A DNA stretch of 64,000 bases from Pseudomonas sp. HN11 (GCF_021390155.1 NZ_CP089985.1:4165001-4229000); one strand, 5' to 3'. Positions 17,263-27,812 are shown, numbered from the stretch's first letter. The notes: a model not told the origin generated them from the letters alone. Made by a program: numbers and translations.

Positions 17263-17820
17263 TTACTGAGGCGTTTTGGCCGGCAAGAGGTGTTCCTTGA
17301 ACGGAAGGTCAGCGGGTACGCTGATTCCGCTGGCCAGCCACTGACTGCTCCATCCCAAAATGAGGTTCTTGGACCAATCTGCAACCAATAGAAATTTTGG
17401 CACGAGTACCGACTCCTGCCACCATGAATCCTGTTGTACCGGCCCCAGGCTCAACAGCCCGACCGCCACGACTACCAGCAACGCGCCACGCGCGGCGCCA
17501 AAGGCCATGCCGAGAAATCGATCGGTCCCGGAGAGGCCGGTGACACGTATCAACTCGCCAATAAGATAATTGACCATTGCTCCCACCAGCAGCGTGGCGA
17601 TGAACATGATGGCGCAGCCCGCGATGACGCGAGCCGAAGGTGTCTCGATGTATCCGGCCAGATAGACCGACAAAGAACCGCCGAACATCCAGGCTACGAC
17701 TCCTGCGATGATCCAGGTCAGCAACGACAGTGCTTCTTTTACGAAGCCGCGGCTTAGACTGATCAAAGCGGAGATGGCGACGATTGCGACGATCGCCCAA
17801 TCAACCCAGGTAAATGGCAC
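17263..17820 (-). CDS. cvpA: CvpA family inner-membrane protein
   Basis: This 185-residue protein has four hydrophobic spans; the opening FTWVDWAIVAIVAISALISL and the second helix LLTWIIAGVVAWMFGG are typical of CvpA, named for colicin V production in E. coli. It forms the cvpA-purF pair. CvpA also supports envelope integrity and bile tolerance in enterobacteria, but its activity is not known. Confidence 0.94.
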   Translation of the reverse strand: MPFTWVDWAIVAIVAISALISLSRGFVKEALSLLTWIIAGVVAWMFGGSLSVYLAGYIETPSARVIAGCAIMFIATLLVGAMVNYLIGELIRVTGLSGTDRFLGMAFGAARGALLVVVAVGLLSLGPVQQDSWWQESVLVPKFLLVADWSKNLILGWSSQWLASGISVPADLPFKEHLLPAKTPQ

Positions 17821-17952
17821 AGTTCAGCCTACGGACAGATGAGGCGGCGCATTTTAGCAGAGCGCTGGGCTGTCGGTAAGCTGTGATTGCAGGCGCTTTG
17901 CAAATCAGTAGTTTGGGGGGAGCGAAGCCCATTTCAACCCCACCACAAAACC

Positions 17953-18047
17953 AATGTGGGAGAGGGCTTGCCCCCGATAGCGTTGGTCCAGCCGGCACAC
18001 TGAATGCTGGTAGACCGCCATCGGGGGCAAGCCCCCTCCCACATTTT
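17953..18047. repeat. Inverted REP pair between cvpA and dedD
   Basis: AATGTGGGAGAGGGCTTGCC on the left is mirrored by GGCAAGCCCCCTCCCACATT on the right. It belongs to the common P. fluorescens GTGGGAGGGGGC type of REP and lies in the 248-bp gap between dedD and cvpA, which otherwise shows nothing recognisable apart from the cvpA promoter region. Confidence 0.8.
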
Positions 18048-18068
18048 TTACTGCATTCCAGGCTGAAA

Positions 18069-18728
18069 TCAGCCGCGCTCAGGCTGGAAACGGGTCACAA
18101 AACCCTTGAGGTTCTGCTGGCGGTCCAACAGATCTCGCAGGCGATCCGCCTCGGCACGTTCGATCAACGGCCCGATAAACACGCGGTTCTTGCCGTCGGC
18201 GCTGCGGATATAGGCGTTATAGCCCTGGCTACGCAGCTTCTTCTGCAATGCATCAGCACCTTCGCGATTGCCCAGGCTGGCCACTTGAATCGACCAACTG
18301 ATCGGTAGGCCATTCGGATCAATACGGCTCTGGCCCACATCCGGCTTGCCCGGCGCAGCAGGTTGCGGCGCTACCGGCTTAGGTGCGGGCGCAGGCGCGG
18401 CAGGCTTGACCGCTACAGTCGGCGCAGGCGTTGGCTTGACCACCGGCACGCTCGGCTGAACCGGCATCGACGGGGCTTGCTGGGCCGCAACCTCAGCATC
18501 GCTCGGCACCGGCTCTTCTTCCGGCAAGGCCTGGGGCTCAGGCACCACCACCGGCTCAACCTGTACTTGCGGCACCGACGGCGCCTGCGGGGCAGCCGGG
18601 GCTTCGACGATTACTTGACGCTCTTCGTCCTGACGCGAAAACAACATCGGCAGGAAAATCACGGCCAACGCCACCAGAACCAGGGCTCCGACCATTCGCT
18701 GCTTATATGCGCTATCCAGTAATGCCAT
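18069..18728 (-). CDS. dedD: SPOR-domain cell-division protein DedD
   Basis: The protein has 219 residues, close to E. coli DedD (220). The ATG at 18728 is chosen because it starts the short cytoplasmic tail and membrane helix [20 protein letters not shown]; longer frames add a non-coding-like leader. A long Pro/Ala-rich linker (about 45-140) leads to the C-terminal SPOR domain (about 145-219; SIQVASLGNREGADAL, VFIGPL), which binds denuded septal peptidoglycan. It overlaps the end of folC by 17 bases, as in the conserved accD-folC-dedD-cvpA-purF block. Confidence 0.94.
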   Translation of the reverse strand: MALLDSAYKQRMVGALVLVALAVIFLPMLFSRQDEERQVIVEAPAAPQAPSVPQVQVEPVVVPEPQALPEEEPVPSDAEVAAQQAPSMPVQPSVPVVKPTPAPTVAVKPAAPAPAPKPVAPQPAAPGKPDVGQSRIDPNGLPISWSIQVASLGNREGADALQKKLRSQGYNAYIRSADGKNRVFIGPLIERAEADRLRDLLDRQQNLKGFVTRFQPERG

Positions 18729-20019
18729 GTGCAGCTTCCTCCGTGGAGCGCCGGGCCAACCACTCGAGCGCCTCGGCGACACAATAAAATGACCCGAACA
18801 ACAGAATCTCATCATCGGGTGTGGCAACGGCGCACTGCGCTTCAAGGGCATCGGTCACGCTTGCATACGACGCCACCTGCGCACCAAGGTTCTGCAAGGC
18901 CACTTCCAGCTCGGCGGCTGGCCGACTGCGGGAAGTATCCAATGGCGCTACCGCCCACGCCTGGACATTGCCCAGCAAGGGAGCGACCACACCGTCGAGG
19001 TCCTTATCGGCCAGCAGACCGAATACTGCAAGGCGGCGGCCGACCGGCGGCGTGCGCAACAGGCGTTGCGCCAGGTACTCCGCCGCATGGGGGTTATGCC
19101 CCACATCCAGCAGCAGGTTCAGGCGCTTGCCCTGCCATTCGAATTCACGGCGATCCAACCGACCGACTACACGCGTCGCCAACAAAGTAGCGGCGATCTG
19201 CTCGGCATCCCACGGCAGGTCCAGCAGCAGATAGGCCTGAAGTGCGAGCGCGGCATTTTCCATCGGCAGGTTCAGCAGCGGCAAGTCACGCAACGCGACC
19301 ACTTGACCACGGGCATCACGCCCACGCCACTGCCAGTGCCGCGCACCGACTTCAAGATTGAAGTCGCGACCACGCAGCAAAAACGGGCAATCCAGCTCGC
19401 ACACCTTGTCGAGCAAGGTATGCGGCGGATCCAGGTCGCCGCACAGTGCAGGCTTGCCCTGGCGGAAGATCCCGGCTTTTTCGTAGGCCACGGATTCGCG
19501 GGTATTGCCCAGATAGTCGGCGTGGTCCACACCAATGCTGGTGACCAATGCCAGGTCGGCATCCACCACATTGACCGTGTCCAGACGTCCGCCCAGGCCA
19601 ACTTCCAGCACCACCACATCCAGTTGCGCACGCTCGAACAGCCAGAACGCCGCCAAGGTGCCCATCTCGAAGTAAGTCAGGGTAGTCTCGCCCCGCCCGG
19701 CATCAAGTGCGGCAAAGGCTTCGCAGAGTTGCTCATCGGTGGCTTCGACGCCATTGAGCTGCACCCGCTCGTTGTAACGCAGCAGGTGCGGGGAATTGTA
19801 GACGCCGACTTTCAGGCCCTGGGCCTGCAGCAGCGCCGCGACAAAGGCACAGGTAGAGCCTTTGCCGTTGGTGCCGGTCACCGTGATCACGCGCGGTGCC
19901 GGCCGGCCCAACCCGAGGCGGGCCGCTACCTGTTGCGAGCGCTCCAGGCCCATGTCGATGGCAGACGGATGCAACTGCTCAAGGTAGGCGAGCCATTCGC
20001 CCAGGGTACGTTGGGTCAT
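18712..20019 (-). CDS. folC: Bifunctional folylpolyglutamate/dihydrofolate synthase
   Basis: This 435-residue Mur-ligase-like enzyme adds L-glutamate to dihydropteroate and to folates. The ATP loop is [12 protein letters not shown] near residue 48, and the ligase core ([31 protein letters not shown]) is intact. The C-terminal domain carries [12 protein letters not shown]. It overlaps accD at ATGA and dedD at its 3' end, so the operon is tightly coupled. Confidence 0.96.
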   Translation of the reverse strand: MTQRTLGEWLAYLEQLHPSAIDMGLERSQQVAARLGLGRPAPRVITVTGTNGKGSTCAFVAALLQAQGLKVGVYNSPHLLRYNERVQLNGVEATDEQLCEAFAALDAGRGETTLTYFEMGTLAAFWLFERAQLDVVVLEVGLGGRLDTVNVVDADLALVTSIGVDHADYLGNTRESVAYEKAGIFRQGKPALCGDLDPPHTLLDKVCELDCPFLLRGRDFNLEVGARHWQWRGRDARGQVVALRDLPLLNLPMENAALALQAYLLLDLPWDAEQIAATLLATRVVGRLDRREFEWQGKRLNLLLDVGHNPHAAEYLAQRLLRTPPVGRRLAVFGLLADKDLDGVVAPLLGNVQAWAVAPLDTSRSRPAAELEVALQNLGAQVASYASVTDALEAQCAVATPDDEILLFGSFYCVAEALEWLARRSTEEAAHGITG

Positions 20020-20936
20020 AGGTTTGCAGGCACCGGCGGCACGACGATCGGTTCAATTTTAGGCGCAACGTACACAGGGGTCGGCAGGCCCATCATTTGC
20101 GCCAGCAGGTTGCCCAGGCGAGGACGCAGTTCACCACGCGGGATGATCAGGTCGATCGCACCGTGCTCCAGCAGGAATTCGCTGCGCTGGAAGCCCTCCG
20201 GCAGTTTTTCACGCACGGTCTGCTCGATCACACGCGGGCCGGCGAAGCCGATCAACGCTTTAGGCTCGCCGACGATCACGTCACCCAGCATCGCCAGGCT
20301 GGCGGAAACGCCGCCATAGACCGGGTCGGTCAGTACCGAGATGAACGGGATGCCTTCTTCACGCAGACGCGCCAGCACCGCAGAGGTCTTGGCCATTTGC
20401 ATCAGGGAGATCAGGGCTTCCTGCATGCGCGCGCCACCAGAGGCGGCGAAGCAGATCATCGGGCAACGGTTTTCCAGCGCGTAGTTGGCGGCGCGAACGA
20501 AACGCTCACCAACGATGGCACCCATGGAGCCGCCCATGAAGGAGAACTCGAAAGCCGAAACAACGACAGGCATACCCAGCAGCTTGCCGCTGACGGAAAT
20601 CAGCGCGTCTTTCTCGCCGGTCTGCTTCTGCGCACCGACCAGACGGTCCTTGTACTTCTTGCTGTCGCGGAACTTGAGCCGATCAACCGGCTCCAGGTCC
20701 GCGCCCAGCTCGTTGCGGCCGTCAGCATCCAGGAAGATATCGATGCGGGCGCGGGCGCCGATACGCATGTGGTGATTGCACTTGGGGCAAACGTCCAGGG
20801 TCTTTTCCAGTTCCGGGCGGTACAGCACCGCGTCGCAGGATGGGCACTTGTGCCACAGACCTTCAGGAACCGAGCTTTTCTTCACCTCGGAACGCATGAT
20901 CGAAGGGATCAGTTTGTCTACTAACCAGTTGCTCAT
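20016..20936 (-). CDS. accD: Acetyl-CoA carboxylase carboxyltransferase subunit beta
   Basis: The 306-residue subunit joins AccA to transfer the carboxyl group from biotin to acetyl-CoA. The start at 20936 gives the usual N-terminus [13 protein letters not shown]; the upstream extension to 20969 is not typical. A four-Cys zinc ribbon ([18 protein letters not shown]) precedes the crotonase-like domain with [19 protein letters not shown]. It is the first gene of the accD-folC-dedD run; the 243-bp gap upstream holds no gene and presumably its promoter. Confidence 0.97.
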   Translation of the reverse strand: MSNWLVDKLIPSIMRSEVKKSSVPEGLWHKCPSCDAVLYRPELEKTLDVCPKCNHHMRIGARARIDIFLDADGRNELGADLEPVDRLKFRDSKKYKDRLVGAQKQTGEKDALISVSGKLLGMPVVVSAFEFSFMGGSMGAIVGERFVRAANYALENRCPMICFAASGGARMQEALISLMQMAKTSAVLARLREEGIPFISVLTDPVYGGVSASLAMLGDVIVGEPKALIGFAGPRVIEQTVREKLPEGFQRSEFLLEHGAIDLIIPRGELRPRLGNLLAQMMGLPTPVYVAPKIEPIVVPPVPANL

Positions 20937-21179
20937 GCTTTCTTTCTCCAGTACCGGTGGCTTGAACACAGCCCCGCGTATGCCCTTGAGCTAAATTCAT
21001 ATGTGGCGATGACACATGCGGGACGGGGTCAGACGTTCGACCGGCCTTTTCCTGCTGTATCCTCAGCCTTCCAGACAACCTGCCAGCGCAGGGTTGCCAC
21101 TTCGTTTCCGGGCCACCCACAGGCGGCGCCGGGCTGTTTTACACAGTGGTAGTTATGGACGGCGGCAGACTGCCAGCCG
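20937..21179 (-). other. Intergenic region between trpF and accD
   Basis: No gene is visible in this 243-bp stretch. It separates the end of trpF from accD on the same strand and is the place to expect the accD promoter. No clear hairpin terminator was seen. Confidence 0.4.
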
Positions 21180-21812
21180 TCACATCCTGCCACTGCTGTT
21201 GCGCACGGCCTGCATGAATGCGCGAATCTTGCTGTGATCCTTGATGCCCTTGCCCTGCTCTACCCCACCGCTGACATCCACGGCATAGGGGCGAACCTGT
21301 TCGATCGCCGCCCCGATATTTGCGGGGTTGAGCCCGCCAGCCAAGATGATCGGCTTGCTCAAGCCTTCGGGAATCAGCGACCAATCGAACGCTTCACCCG
21401 TACCGCCCGGCACGCCTTCGACATAGGTATCCAGCAGGATTCCGCGAGCGCCACCATATGCGGCACATGCAGCCGCGATATCATCCCCGGCCTTGACGCG
21501 CAGCGCCTTGATATAGGGACGCTGGTAGCCTTCACACTCATCAGGACTTTCATCACCGTGAAACTGCAGCATGTCCAACTGCACGGCATCCAGGGTTTCA
21601 TTGAGTTCGCAGCGGCTGGCGTTGACGAACAACCCCACGGTGGTCACGAACGGTGGCAAGGCTGCAATGATCGCCCGGGCCTGCAACACATTCACCGCCC
21701 GCGGGCTCCTGGCGTAAAACACGAAACCGATGGCATCCGCCCCCGCCTCGACTGCCGCCAGCGCGTCTTCTATGCGGGTAATCCCGCAAATCTTGCTGCG
21801 AACGGCTGACAT
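21180..21812 (-). CDS. trpF: Phosphoribosylanthranilate isomerase
   Basis: This 210-residue TIM-barrel enzyme performs the third step of tryptophan synthesis. The N-terminal [11 protein letters not shown] carries the catalytic Cys, and the C-terminal [15 protein letters not shown] holds the catalytic Asp and phosphate-binding Gly residues. It lies between truA and accD, the conserved fimV-truA-trpF-accD order in Pseudomonas, away from the other trp genes. Confidence 0.96.
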   Translation of the reverse strand: MSAVRSKICGITRIEDALAAVEAGADAIGFVFYARSPRAVNVLQARAIIAALPPFVTTVGLFVNASRCELNETLDAVQLDMLQFHGDESPDECEGYQRPYIKALRVKAGDDIAAACAAYGGARGILLDTYVEGVPGGTGEAFDWSLIPEGLSKPIILAGGLNPANIGAAIEQVRPYAVDVSGGVEQGKGIKDHSKIRAFMQAVRNSSGRM

Positions 21813-21875
21813 GTCGTGGAAACCTCAGGGATGGGCCGAGAAAGTCCCGGATGGTAACAAAAGCTTTTCCGGGCG

Positions 21876-22757
21876 TCAGCCGCCAAGTTCGCTGAAACCT
21901 GTGAGGAAGTGTGGCCCGATGAAACGTTCCGGCAATTCGAACTCGTCACGGTACTCCACATCCACCAGGTACAGGCCGAACGGATGCGCCGTAACCCCGC
22001 CCGTACGGCGGACGCGGCTCTCCAGCACTTCCTTGGACCACTCCACCGGGCGCTCGCCGGTGCCGATGGTCATCAGCACTCCGGCAATGTTTCGAACCAT
22101 ATGGTGCAGAAACGCACCGGCACGGATATCCAGCACGATCATTTTGCCATGACGGGTCACCCGCAGGTGGTGGACTTCCTTGATCGGCGACTTGGCCTGG
22201 CACTGGCCAGCACGGAAGGCACTGAAATCATGCACGCCGACCAGGTGCTGCGCCGCTTCGGCCATGCGTTCGGCATCCAGCGGGCGATGGTTCCAGGTAA
22301 TTTCTTCGTTAAGGTGCGCCGGGCGGATCTGGTCGTTGTAGATCACGTAGCGATAACGTCGGGCGATGGCTTTGAAGCGCGCATGAAAATGCGCAGGCAT
22401 GACCTTGGCCCAACTGACGCTGACGTCATGGGGCAAATTGATATTAGCGCCCATTACCCACGCCTTCATGGTGCGCTCGGCCTGGGTATCAAAGTGCACC
22501 ACCTGCCCGCAGGCATGCACACCGGCGTCGGTACGTCCGGCACACATCAGCGACACCGGCGAGTCAGCGACTTTCGACAACGCCTTTTCCAGCGTTTCCT
22601 GCACCGTCAGCACGCCAGAGGCCTGGCGCTGCCAGCCGCGATAGCGCGAGCCTTTGTATTCCACGCCCAGGGCGATGCGGTAAAAGCCTGCGGCCGCTAT
22701 TTCGGCGGCCGCGTTATCTATATTTGCCAAGAACTGAGAGCCTGATGAGTTGCGCAA
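21876..22757 (-). CDS. truA: tRNA pseudouridine(38-40) synthase TruA
   Basis: The enzyme isomerises uridines 38-40 in the anticodon arm. The catalytic Asp lies in CAGRTDAGVHACGQVVHF, and the segment YKGSRYRGWQRQ begins the catalytic domain. As read, the protein is 293 residues starting at a TTG; no ATG lies in frame before the conserved core, so the true start is uncertain by up to about 25 residues. It follows fimV on the same strand, after a terminator. Confidence 0.93.
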   Translation of the reverse strand: MRNSSGSQFLANIDNAAAEIAAAGFYRIALGVEYKGSRYRGWQRQASGVLTVQETLEKALSKVADSPVSLMCAGRTDAGVHACGQVVHFDTQAERTMKAWVMGANINLPHDVSVSWAKVMPAHFHARFKAIARRYRYVIYNDQIRPAHLNEEITWNHRPLDAERMAEAAQHLVGVHDFSAFRAGQCQAKSPIKEVHHLRVTRHGKMIVLDIRAGAFLHHMVRNIAGVLMTIGTGERPVEWSKEVLESRVRRTGGVTAHPFGLYLVDVEYRDEFELPERFIGPHFLTGFSELGG

Positions 22758-22797
22758 AGGCGGCCATTATGCCGATTTGTGTGGGCGCCCACAAAAG

Positions 22798-22823
22798 CAA
22801 AACGGCGACCCGAAGGTCGCCGT
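22798..22823 (-). terminator. Intrinsic terminator after fimV
   Basis: The minus-strand hairpin CGGCGACC-TTCG-GGTCGCCG with a stable tetraloop is followed by TTTTGCTTTT. It lies 20 bp beyond the fimV stop. Confidence 0.85.
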
Positions 22824-22841
22824 CGCGTGAACACTAGCCTA

Positions 22842-25409
22842 TCAGGCTAATCGACCGAGCATTTCCTTGGCCTCGCCACGCTGAGTCTCGTCACCCTCGA
22901 TCAGCACTTCGGAAAGGATGTCCCGTGCGCCGTCCGCATCGCCCATGTCGATATAGGCCTGGGCCAGGTCGAGCTTGGTGGCAACCTCGTCTGTGCCGGA
23001 CAAAAAGTCGAATTCCGGCTCATCATCGCCCAATGCCGCGTCTTCGGCGGTGAAGGACGGCTCGATGGACGGATGTTCCAGGCTCTGGGACAGACGATCC
23101 AGCTCGGCGTTGACGTCATCCAGCTCCGAGGCGAAAGCATCAGGCTTGGCAGGCGCCTCCGGCTCATCGGCCAGGGACAGGTCAAAATCTTCCGGCAGAT
23201 CGAAGTCATCCAGCGCCGCCGGGGTCAGGGTCGGGGGCTCGACGGCTGGCACGTCCTTCATCTGCTCTTCCAGGCCGGAGAGGAAGTCGTCGTCGGATTG
23301 CGCAGAAGCCGGCTCATCCAGTTGCAGGTCCAGGTCGAAGTCCGACAGATCATTCGCCGCGGCCTGGGCTTCGGTTTGCTGCTGCAAAAGCGATTCGAAG
23401 TTCTGCTGATCGTTCTTGACCTCAGCCGCAGAGGCTTCTTCCAGATCGTCCAGGCTCAGGTCGAAATCGGTGTCGAAGGCCTCTGGCGCAGGCACCGCCG
23501 GCTTGTCTTCGAGCAAATCCTTGACGTATTGAGCGTCCAGGGCAGCGGCGGCAACCGCAGCGCTGACGCCCGCCGCCAACACGGCCATGGCCGGGAAGCG
23601 ACTCTTGAGCCGCTCTACCTGGGCATGGTTTTCACCATTGGCCACCAACTGACGCTCCTGGGTCACGAAACCGTCTTTGTCGTTTTGCAGGCCGTAGACT
23701 TCCATCAGTTTCAAACGCAGGTCGCTGCGTTTGGGCTCGTGCTTGATCGCCTGCTGGAGAACATCGGCAGCCTGGTTCAGGTGCCCACGGTCGATATGGG
23801 ATTGGGCCTGGGCCAGCGCATCGCTGGAGTTCACCGGGGCAACAGCAACCGCCAGCGGGGCGAGCACAGAGGCAACGGTCGGCACTACGACGGCCGGCTC
23901 AACCACCGGCGCGGCCGCTGGCGTGGCGGCCAGCTTGACGTTTGGCGGCGGCACTTCGAGGCCTTCGAAGCTGTCGGGTGGCAGGTCGTGATCGATGTTC
24001 GAGGTGAACTCCGGCTCTTCCGCCAGGGCCCGCGCCATGCGCAGGTGTTTTTCCTCTTCGCGGCGAGCATTGCGATGGCGTGCCCACAACAGCAGGAGCA
24101 GCAACACCAGCAAAATAGCCGCACCACCGAGCACGCCGAGCACAACTGGGTTGGTCAGCAGGTCGTTGAACTTGCCCTCAGTGGTGGCAGGCGCTGCAGC
24201 CGTCTTGGCTGGTTCAGTCGCTGGCGCAGCGGGTGCGGGTGCAGGTGCGGGCGTCGCTGTGGCTGCATCGGGAGCTGCGGTCACAGCAGCCGGTTCGCCG
24301 GCCAACTGCGCGGGCATCGCCGCCGTGGCAGAAGCCGCCGGAACGCCCTTCTCAGCCTGCAAACGCGCGAGCTGATCGTTTTTCAGCTGAATCAGCTTTT
24401 GCAGCTTGTCCAATTGACTTTGCAGGTCTGCCGCGCGGCTTTTCAGTTCTTCGTTATCGCGACGGGTGGTGTCCAACTGCTCCTGGGTCATCGCCAGCTT
24501 GTCGCTCAATGCCGCGCTATCGCCGGCCTTGCCTTTGGCGCCTTTCCTGGCTGCCTCGGCAGACACCAGGCTCAAATTGTCCTTGGCGTTGGTGCTCGCG
24601 GGTGCATTACCGGCCTGGGTGCGCTTGGTGGCGTCCAGTTGCTGCTTACCTGCCGATGGGTTGGTAGCGGCACGGCGACCTTGGCGCCAGGCCGCATTTT
24701 GCGCACTGACTTCGGCGATCGCCTGGGGTTGCGGCAGCGCGGTGCTTTGTACGGGATCGGGCAGGCGCAGGACCTGGCCGGTTTTCAAGCGGTTGATATT
24801 GCCGTCGATGAAGGCGTCGGGGTTCAGCGCCTGGATTGCCAGCATGGTCTGCTGCACCGAGCCGCCATTGCGGTTCTTAGCGGCAATTTCCCACAAGGTG
24901 TCGCGGGATGTGGTCGTGTGTTGTGTCGGCTTGCTTGCGGCCGGCGCGCTGCTGGCCGGTGCAGCCAGACGCGGCGCGGGCGCGGCGGCCGTCGGTGCAG
25001 GTTGATCGAATTTGGCCGGATCAAGCAAGACGCTGTAATCGCGCATCAACCGCCCATTGGGCCATTGCACCTGCAACAGAAAGCGTACGTAGGAATCGGG
25101 CAGCGGCTTACTGGAGGTGACGCGCACCACGCTGCGGCCATTAGGGTTGACGACTGGAGTAAACGTCAAGTCATCGAGGAACGCCTGGCGATCAACGCCC
25201 GCATCCACAAACGCCTGGGACGACGCCAGGCTTGGCGTGATCTCGGAAGCGGTGAGGCCACCGACATCGAGCAATTCGATTTCCACCGCCAGCGGCTGGT
25301 TCAACTTCGACTTGAGGGTCATTTCCCCCAGCTGCAGCGCCTGCGCCATACCGGAGGACAGCGCCGAGGCGGCCGCTATTGCTAACACCAGTTTGCGAAC
25401 TTGAACCAT
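22842..25409 (-). CDS. fimV: FimV-type pilus assembly/polarity protein
   Basis: The protein is 855 residues from ATG 25409, which starts the signal peptide (MVQVRKLVLAIAAASALSSG). The periplasmic N-terminal domain (LGEMTLKSKLNQPLAVEIEL), a LysM peptidoglycan-binding domain (about 160-215), a coiled coil (LDTTRRDNEELKSRAADLQS), a single membrane span (VLGGAAILLVLLLLLLWAR) and a very acidic cytoplasmic region with TPR-like C-terminus (KLDLAQAYIDMGDADGARDI) follow in order. FimV anchors polar type IV pili and chemotaxis machinery. The Ala/Pro-rich linkers are normal. It precedes truA in the conserved block. Confidence 0.95.
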   Translation of the reverse strand: MVQVRKLVLAIAAASALSSGMAQALQLGEMTLKSKLNQPLAVEIELLDVGGLTASEITPSLASSQAFVDAGVDRQAFLDDLTFTPVVNPNGRSVVRVTSSKPLPDSYVRFLLQVQWPNGRLMRDYSVLLDPAKFDQPAPTAAAPAPRLAAPASSAPAASKPTQHTTTSRDTLWEIAAKNRNGGSVQQTMLAIQALNPDAFIDGNINRLKTGQVLRLPDPVQSTALPQPQAIAEVSAQNAAWRQGRRAATNPSAGKQQLDATKRTQAGNAPASTNAKDNLSLVSAEAARKGAKGKAGDSAALSDKLAMTQEQLDTTRRDNEELKSRAADLQSQLDKLQKLIQLKNDQLARLQAEKGVPAASATAAMPAQLAGEPAAVTAAPDAATATPAPAPAPAAPATEPAKTAAAPATTEGKFNDLLTNPVVLGVLGGAAILLVLLLLLLWARHRNARREEEKHLRMARALAEEPEFTSNIDHDLPPDSFEGLEVPPPNVKLAATPAAAPVVEPAVVVPTVASVLAPLAVAVAPVNSSDALAQAQSHIDRGHLNQAADVLQQAIKHEPKRSDLRLKLMEVYGLQNDKDGFVTQERQLVANGENHAQVERLKSRFPAMAVLAAGVSAAVAAAALDAQYVKDLLEDKPAVPAPEAFDTDFDLSLDDLEEASAAEVKNDQQNFESLLQQQTEAQAAANDLSDFDLDLQLDEPASAQSDDDFLSGLEEQMKDVPAVEPPTLTPAALDDFDLPEDFDLSLADEPEAPAKPDAFASELDDVNAELDRLSQSLEHPSIEPSFTAEDAALGDDEPEFDFLSGTDEVATKLDLAQAYIDMGDADGARDILSEVLIEGDETQRGEAKEMLGRLA

Positions 25410-25571
25410 AGCCTCATCCTTTGTTTGAACACTCCCCGGCCTGCGAGAAGGTTGGTAACCGCTGCCATAAGGCATGGCGAGCCGATAGGTCACCGACGCG
25501 CAACTTTTCCTACCTGGGGCCAAGCATAGCGCCTGGCTAGAATCAATCTACAAATTGCCGCCAAGTATCTT

Positions 25572-26582
25572 TTACGCAAGGCCTTTTATCAACAACTGCG
25601 CCAGTTGCACGGCATTCAGTGCGGCGCCTTTGCGTACGTTATCTGACGTCAGCCACAGATTTAGTTCCGCCGGGTCGTCCACGCCTGCCCTTACACGCCC
25701 CACGTAGACCACATCCTGGCCCACCGCATCACCGACTGCTGTAGGAAAATCCCCTTCATCCACGAGCTCGATCCCCGGCGCAGCGTCAAGTGCGCGGTTC
25801 ACCCCAGCGAGGTCGACCGCCGCGCCCAGTTGCAGGGACACAGTCAGGCTATCGCCAAAAAACACCGGGGCTTGAACGCAGGTTGCGGAAATCTTCAGCA
25901 AAGGTAATTCCAGCACTGCGCGCAGTTCGTGTACGAGACGCTTCTCCAAGGCTGTATGACCTTGGGCATCTGGGGTGCCGACTTGTGCCAACAGGTTGAA
26001 GGCCACCTGCCGATCAAAAAACTTCGGTTCCAGCGGGCGCATATTCAGCAGCTCAGCGGTTTGCCGCGCCAGCTCGCTGACCGCCTCACGCCCCTGGGCA
26101 GACATCGCCAGGTTGGCGGTGACGCTCACGCGCTGGATGTCCAGCAAACCTCGTAATGGCGCTAGGACCACCGCCAGGTTGGTCGCCGATGGGCTTGGGC
26201 TACCGAGTTGAAATGGCTTTTTAAGGCCGTCCAGCACATGGGCATTGGCTTCCGGCACCACCTGCGGCGCCTGCTCGGCCGGCAAGGCGCCGGACAAGTC
26301 GATCACCGAGCAACCTGCTGCAGTAGCACGTGACGCGAAACTCAAGGTGACTGCTGGCCCCGCCGCAAAGAACGCCAGTTGAGCCTTATTGAAGTCGAAC
26401 TCATCGACCTCCTTGACCCGCACATTCTTGCCGCGAAACGGCACCGATGCGCCCGCCGAGTTGTTGCCCGCCAACAGATACAAGGTGCCCACTGGAAAAC
26501 TCAGTTCTTCGAGTATATGCACCAGGGCTTCGCCAACGGTGCCGGTGGCGCCGATTACGGCGATTTCAAAGGTCTGGGTCAT
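25572..26582 (-). CDS. usg: Aspartate-semialdehyde dehydrogenase paralogue (Usg type), catalytic Cys absent
   Basis: This 336-residue homologue of Asd starts at ATG 26582, after GAGGC; the extension to 26600 is not needed. The NADP-binding N-terminus (IAVIGATGTVGEALVHIL) and dimerisation domain are retained. At the place where active enzymes have Asn-Cys-Ser/Thr, this one reads GSPSPSATNLAVV, so the nucleophilic Cys is replaced by Ser near residue 132. This is the pattern of Usg proteins, which lie between asd and fimV or truA in many gammaproteobacteria and have no known activity. Confidence 0.88.
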   Translation of the reverse strand: MTQTFEIAVIGATGTVGEALVHILEELSFPVGTLYLLAGNNSAGASVPFRGKNVRVKEVDEFDFNKAQLAFFAAGPAVTLSFASRATAAGCSVIDLSGALPAEQAPQVVPEANAHVLDGLKKPFQLGSPSPSATNLAVVLAPLRGLLDIQRVSVTANLAMSAQGREAVSELARQTAELLNMRPLEPKFFDRQVAFNLLAQVGTPDAQGHTALEKRLVHELRAVLELPLLKISATCVQAPVFFGDSLTVSLQLGAAVDLAGVNRALDAAPGIELVDEGDFPTAVGDAVGQDVVYVGRVRAGVDDPAELNLWLTSDNVRKGAALNAVQLAQLLIKGLA

Positions 26583-26647
26583 GGGGGCTGCCTCGGGCAT
26601 TGCGGGGGGAGCGGCACTTTACCGGGTGGCTGGGGGTGAGGCCAATA

Positions 26648-26681
26648 AAAAACCCGCGCCTGTCACCAGAGCGCGGGTTTC
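26648..26681 (-). terminator. Intrinsic terminator after asd
   Basis: The minus-strand hairpin CCCGCGC / GCGCGGG is followed by TTTTTT. It lies just beyond the asd stop and upstream of usg. The plus-strand face ends in TTTC and may also terminate. Confidence 0.82.
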
Positions 26682-26699
26682 TTCAACACGTCAAAGCGA

Positions 26700-27812
26700 T
26701 CAACGCTCCAGCAAGATCCGCAGCATGCGGCGCAGCGGTTCGGCCGCGCCCCACAGCAGTTGGTCGCCCACGGTGAACGCGCCCAGGAACTGGCTGCCCA
26801 TGTTCAGCTTGCGCAGACGGCCAACCGGTACATTCAAGGTGCCGGTGACCTTGGTCGGGCTCAGCTCCTGCATGCTGATATCGCGGTTGTTCGGTACCAG
26901 CTTGACCCAAGGGTTGTGCTGACTGATCAAGGCTTCGATATCGGCGATCGGCACGTCTTTGTTCAGCTTGATGGTCAGCGCCTGGCTGTGGCAGCGCATC
27001 GCGCCGATACGCACGCAGATGCCGTCCACCGGGATCGGGCTCTTGAAGCGACCGAGGATCTTGTTGGTCTCGGCCTGGGCCTTCCACTCTTCGCGGCTCT
27101 GGCCATTCGGCAGCTCTTTGTCGATCCACGGGATCAGGCTGCCGGCCAAGGGCACGCCGAAGTTCTCGGTCGGGTAGGCCTCACTGCGCATGGCTTCGGC
27201 CACACGACGGTCGATGTCGAGGATCGCGCTGGCGGGATCGGCCAGTTGATCGGCGACAGCAGCATGGGTCGCGCCCATTTGCTTGATCAGTTCACGCATG
27301 TTCTGCGCGCCGGCGCCGGAGGCCGCCTGATAGGTCATGGCGCTCATCCATTCGACCAGGCCAGCCTCGAACAAGCCACCCAGGCCCATCAGCATCAGGC
27401 TGACGGTGCAGTTACCGCCGACGTAGTTCTTGGTGCCCGCATCCAGCTGCTGGTCGATGACCTTGCGGTTCACCGGGTCAAGGATGATCACCGCATCATC
27501 CTGCATGCGCAGGCTCGAGGCGGCGTCGATCCAGTAACCCTGCCAGCCGGCTTCGCGCAGCTTGGGGAAGACTTCGCTGGTGTAGTCGCCACCCTGACAG
27601 GTCAGAATCACGTCGAGGGTTATCAGCTCTTCAATGCTGTAGGCGTCCTTGAGCGGGGCAATATCCTTGCCCACGGACGGCCCTTGGCCACCCACATTTG
27701 AAGTGGTGAAAAACACCGGCTCAATAAGATCGAAATCCTGCTCTTCCAGCATCCGCTGCATGAGCACGGAACCGACCATACCGCGCCAACCGATCAGACC
27801 TACACGTTTCAT
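26700..27812 (-). CDS. asd: Aspartate-semialdehyde dehydrogenase
   Basis: The 370-residue enzyme reduces aspartyl phosphate to the semialdehyde, the branch point to lysine, diaminopimelate, threonine and methionine. NADP-binding motif [17 protein letters not shown], nucleophile Cys in [13 protein letters not shown], and substrate-binding residues ([24 protein letters not shown]) are intact. It follows leuB by 64 bp on the same strand. Confidence 0.97.
   Translation of the reverse strand: MKRVGLIGWRGMVGSVLMQRMLEEQDFDLIEPVFFTTSNVGGQGPSVGKDIAPLKDAYSIEELITLDVILTCQGGDYTSEVFPKLREAGWQGYWIDAASSLRMQDDAVIILDPVNRKVIDQQLDAGTKNYVGGNCTVSLMLMGLGGLFEAGLVEWMSAMTYQAASGAGAQNMRELIKQMGATHAAVADQLADPASAILDIDRRVAEAMRSEAYPTENFGVPLAGSLIPWIDKELPNGQSREEWKAQAETNKILGRFKSPIPVDGICVRIGAMRCHSQALTIKLNKDVPIADIEALISQHNPWVKLVPNNRDISMQELSPTKVTGTLNVPVGRLRKLNMGSQFLGAFTVGDQLLWGAAEPLRRMLRILLER

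Noticed and set aside
23073..25385. A 770-codon open frame on the plus strand opposite fimV
   Set aside because: It is the antisense shadow of the Ala/Pro/acid-rich fimV gene. Its composition (Arg, Gly, Gln, His) is that of a high-GC reverse frame, with no ribosome binding site or recognisable domain.
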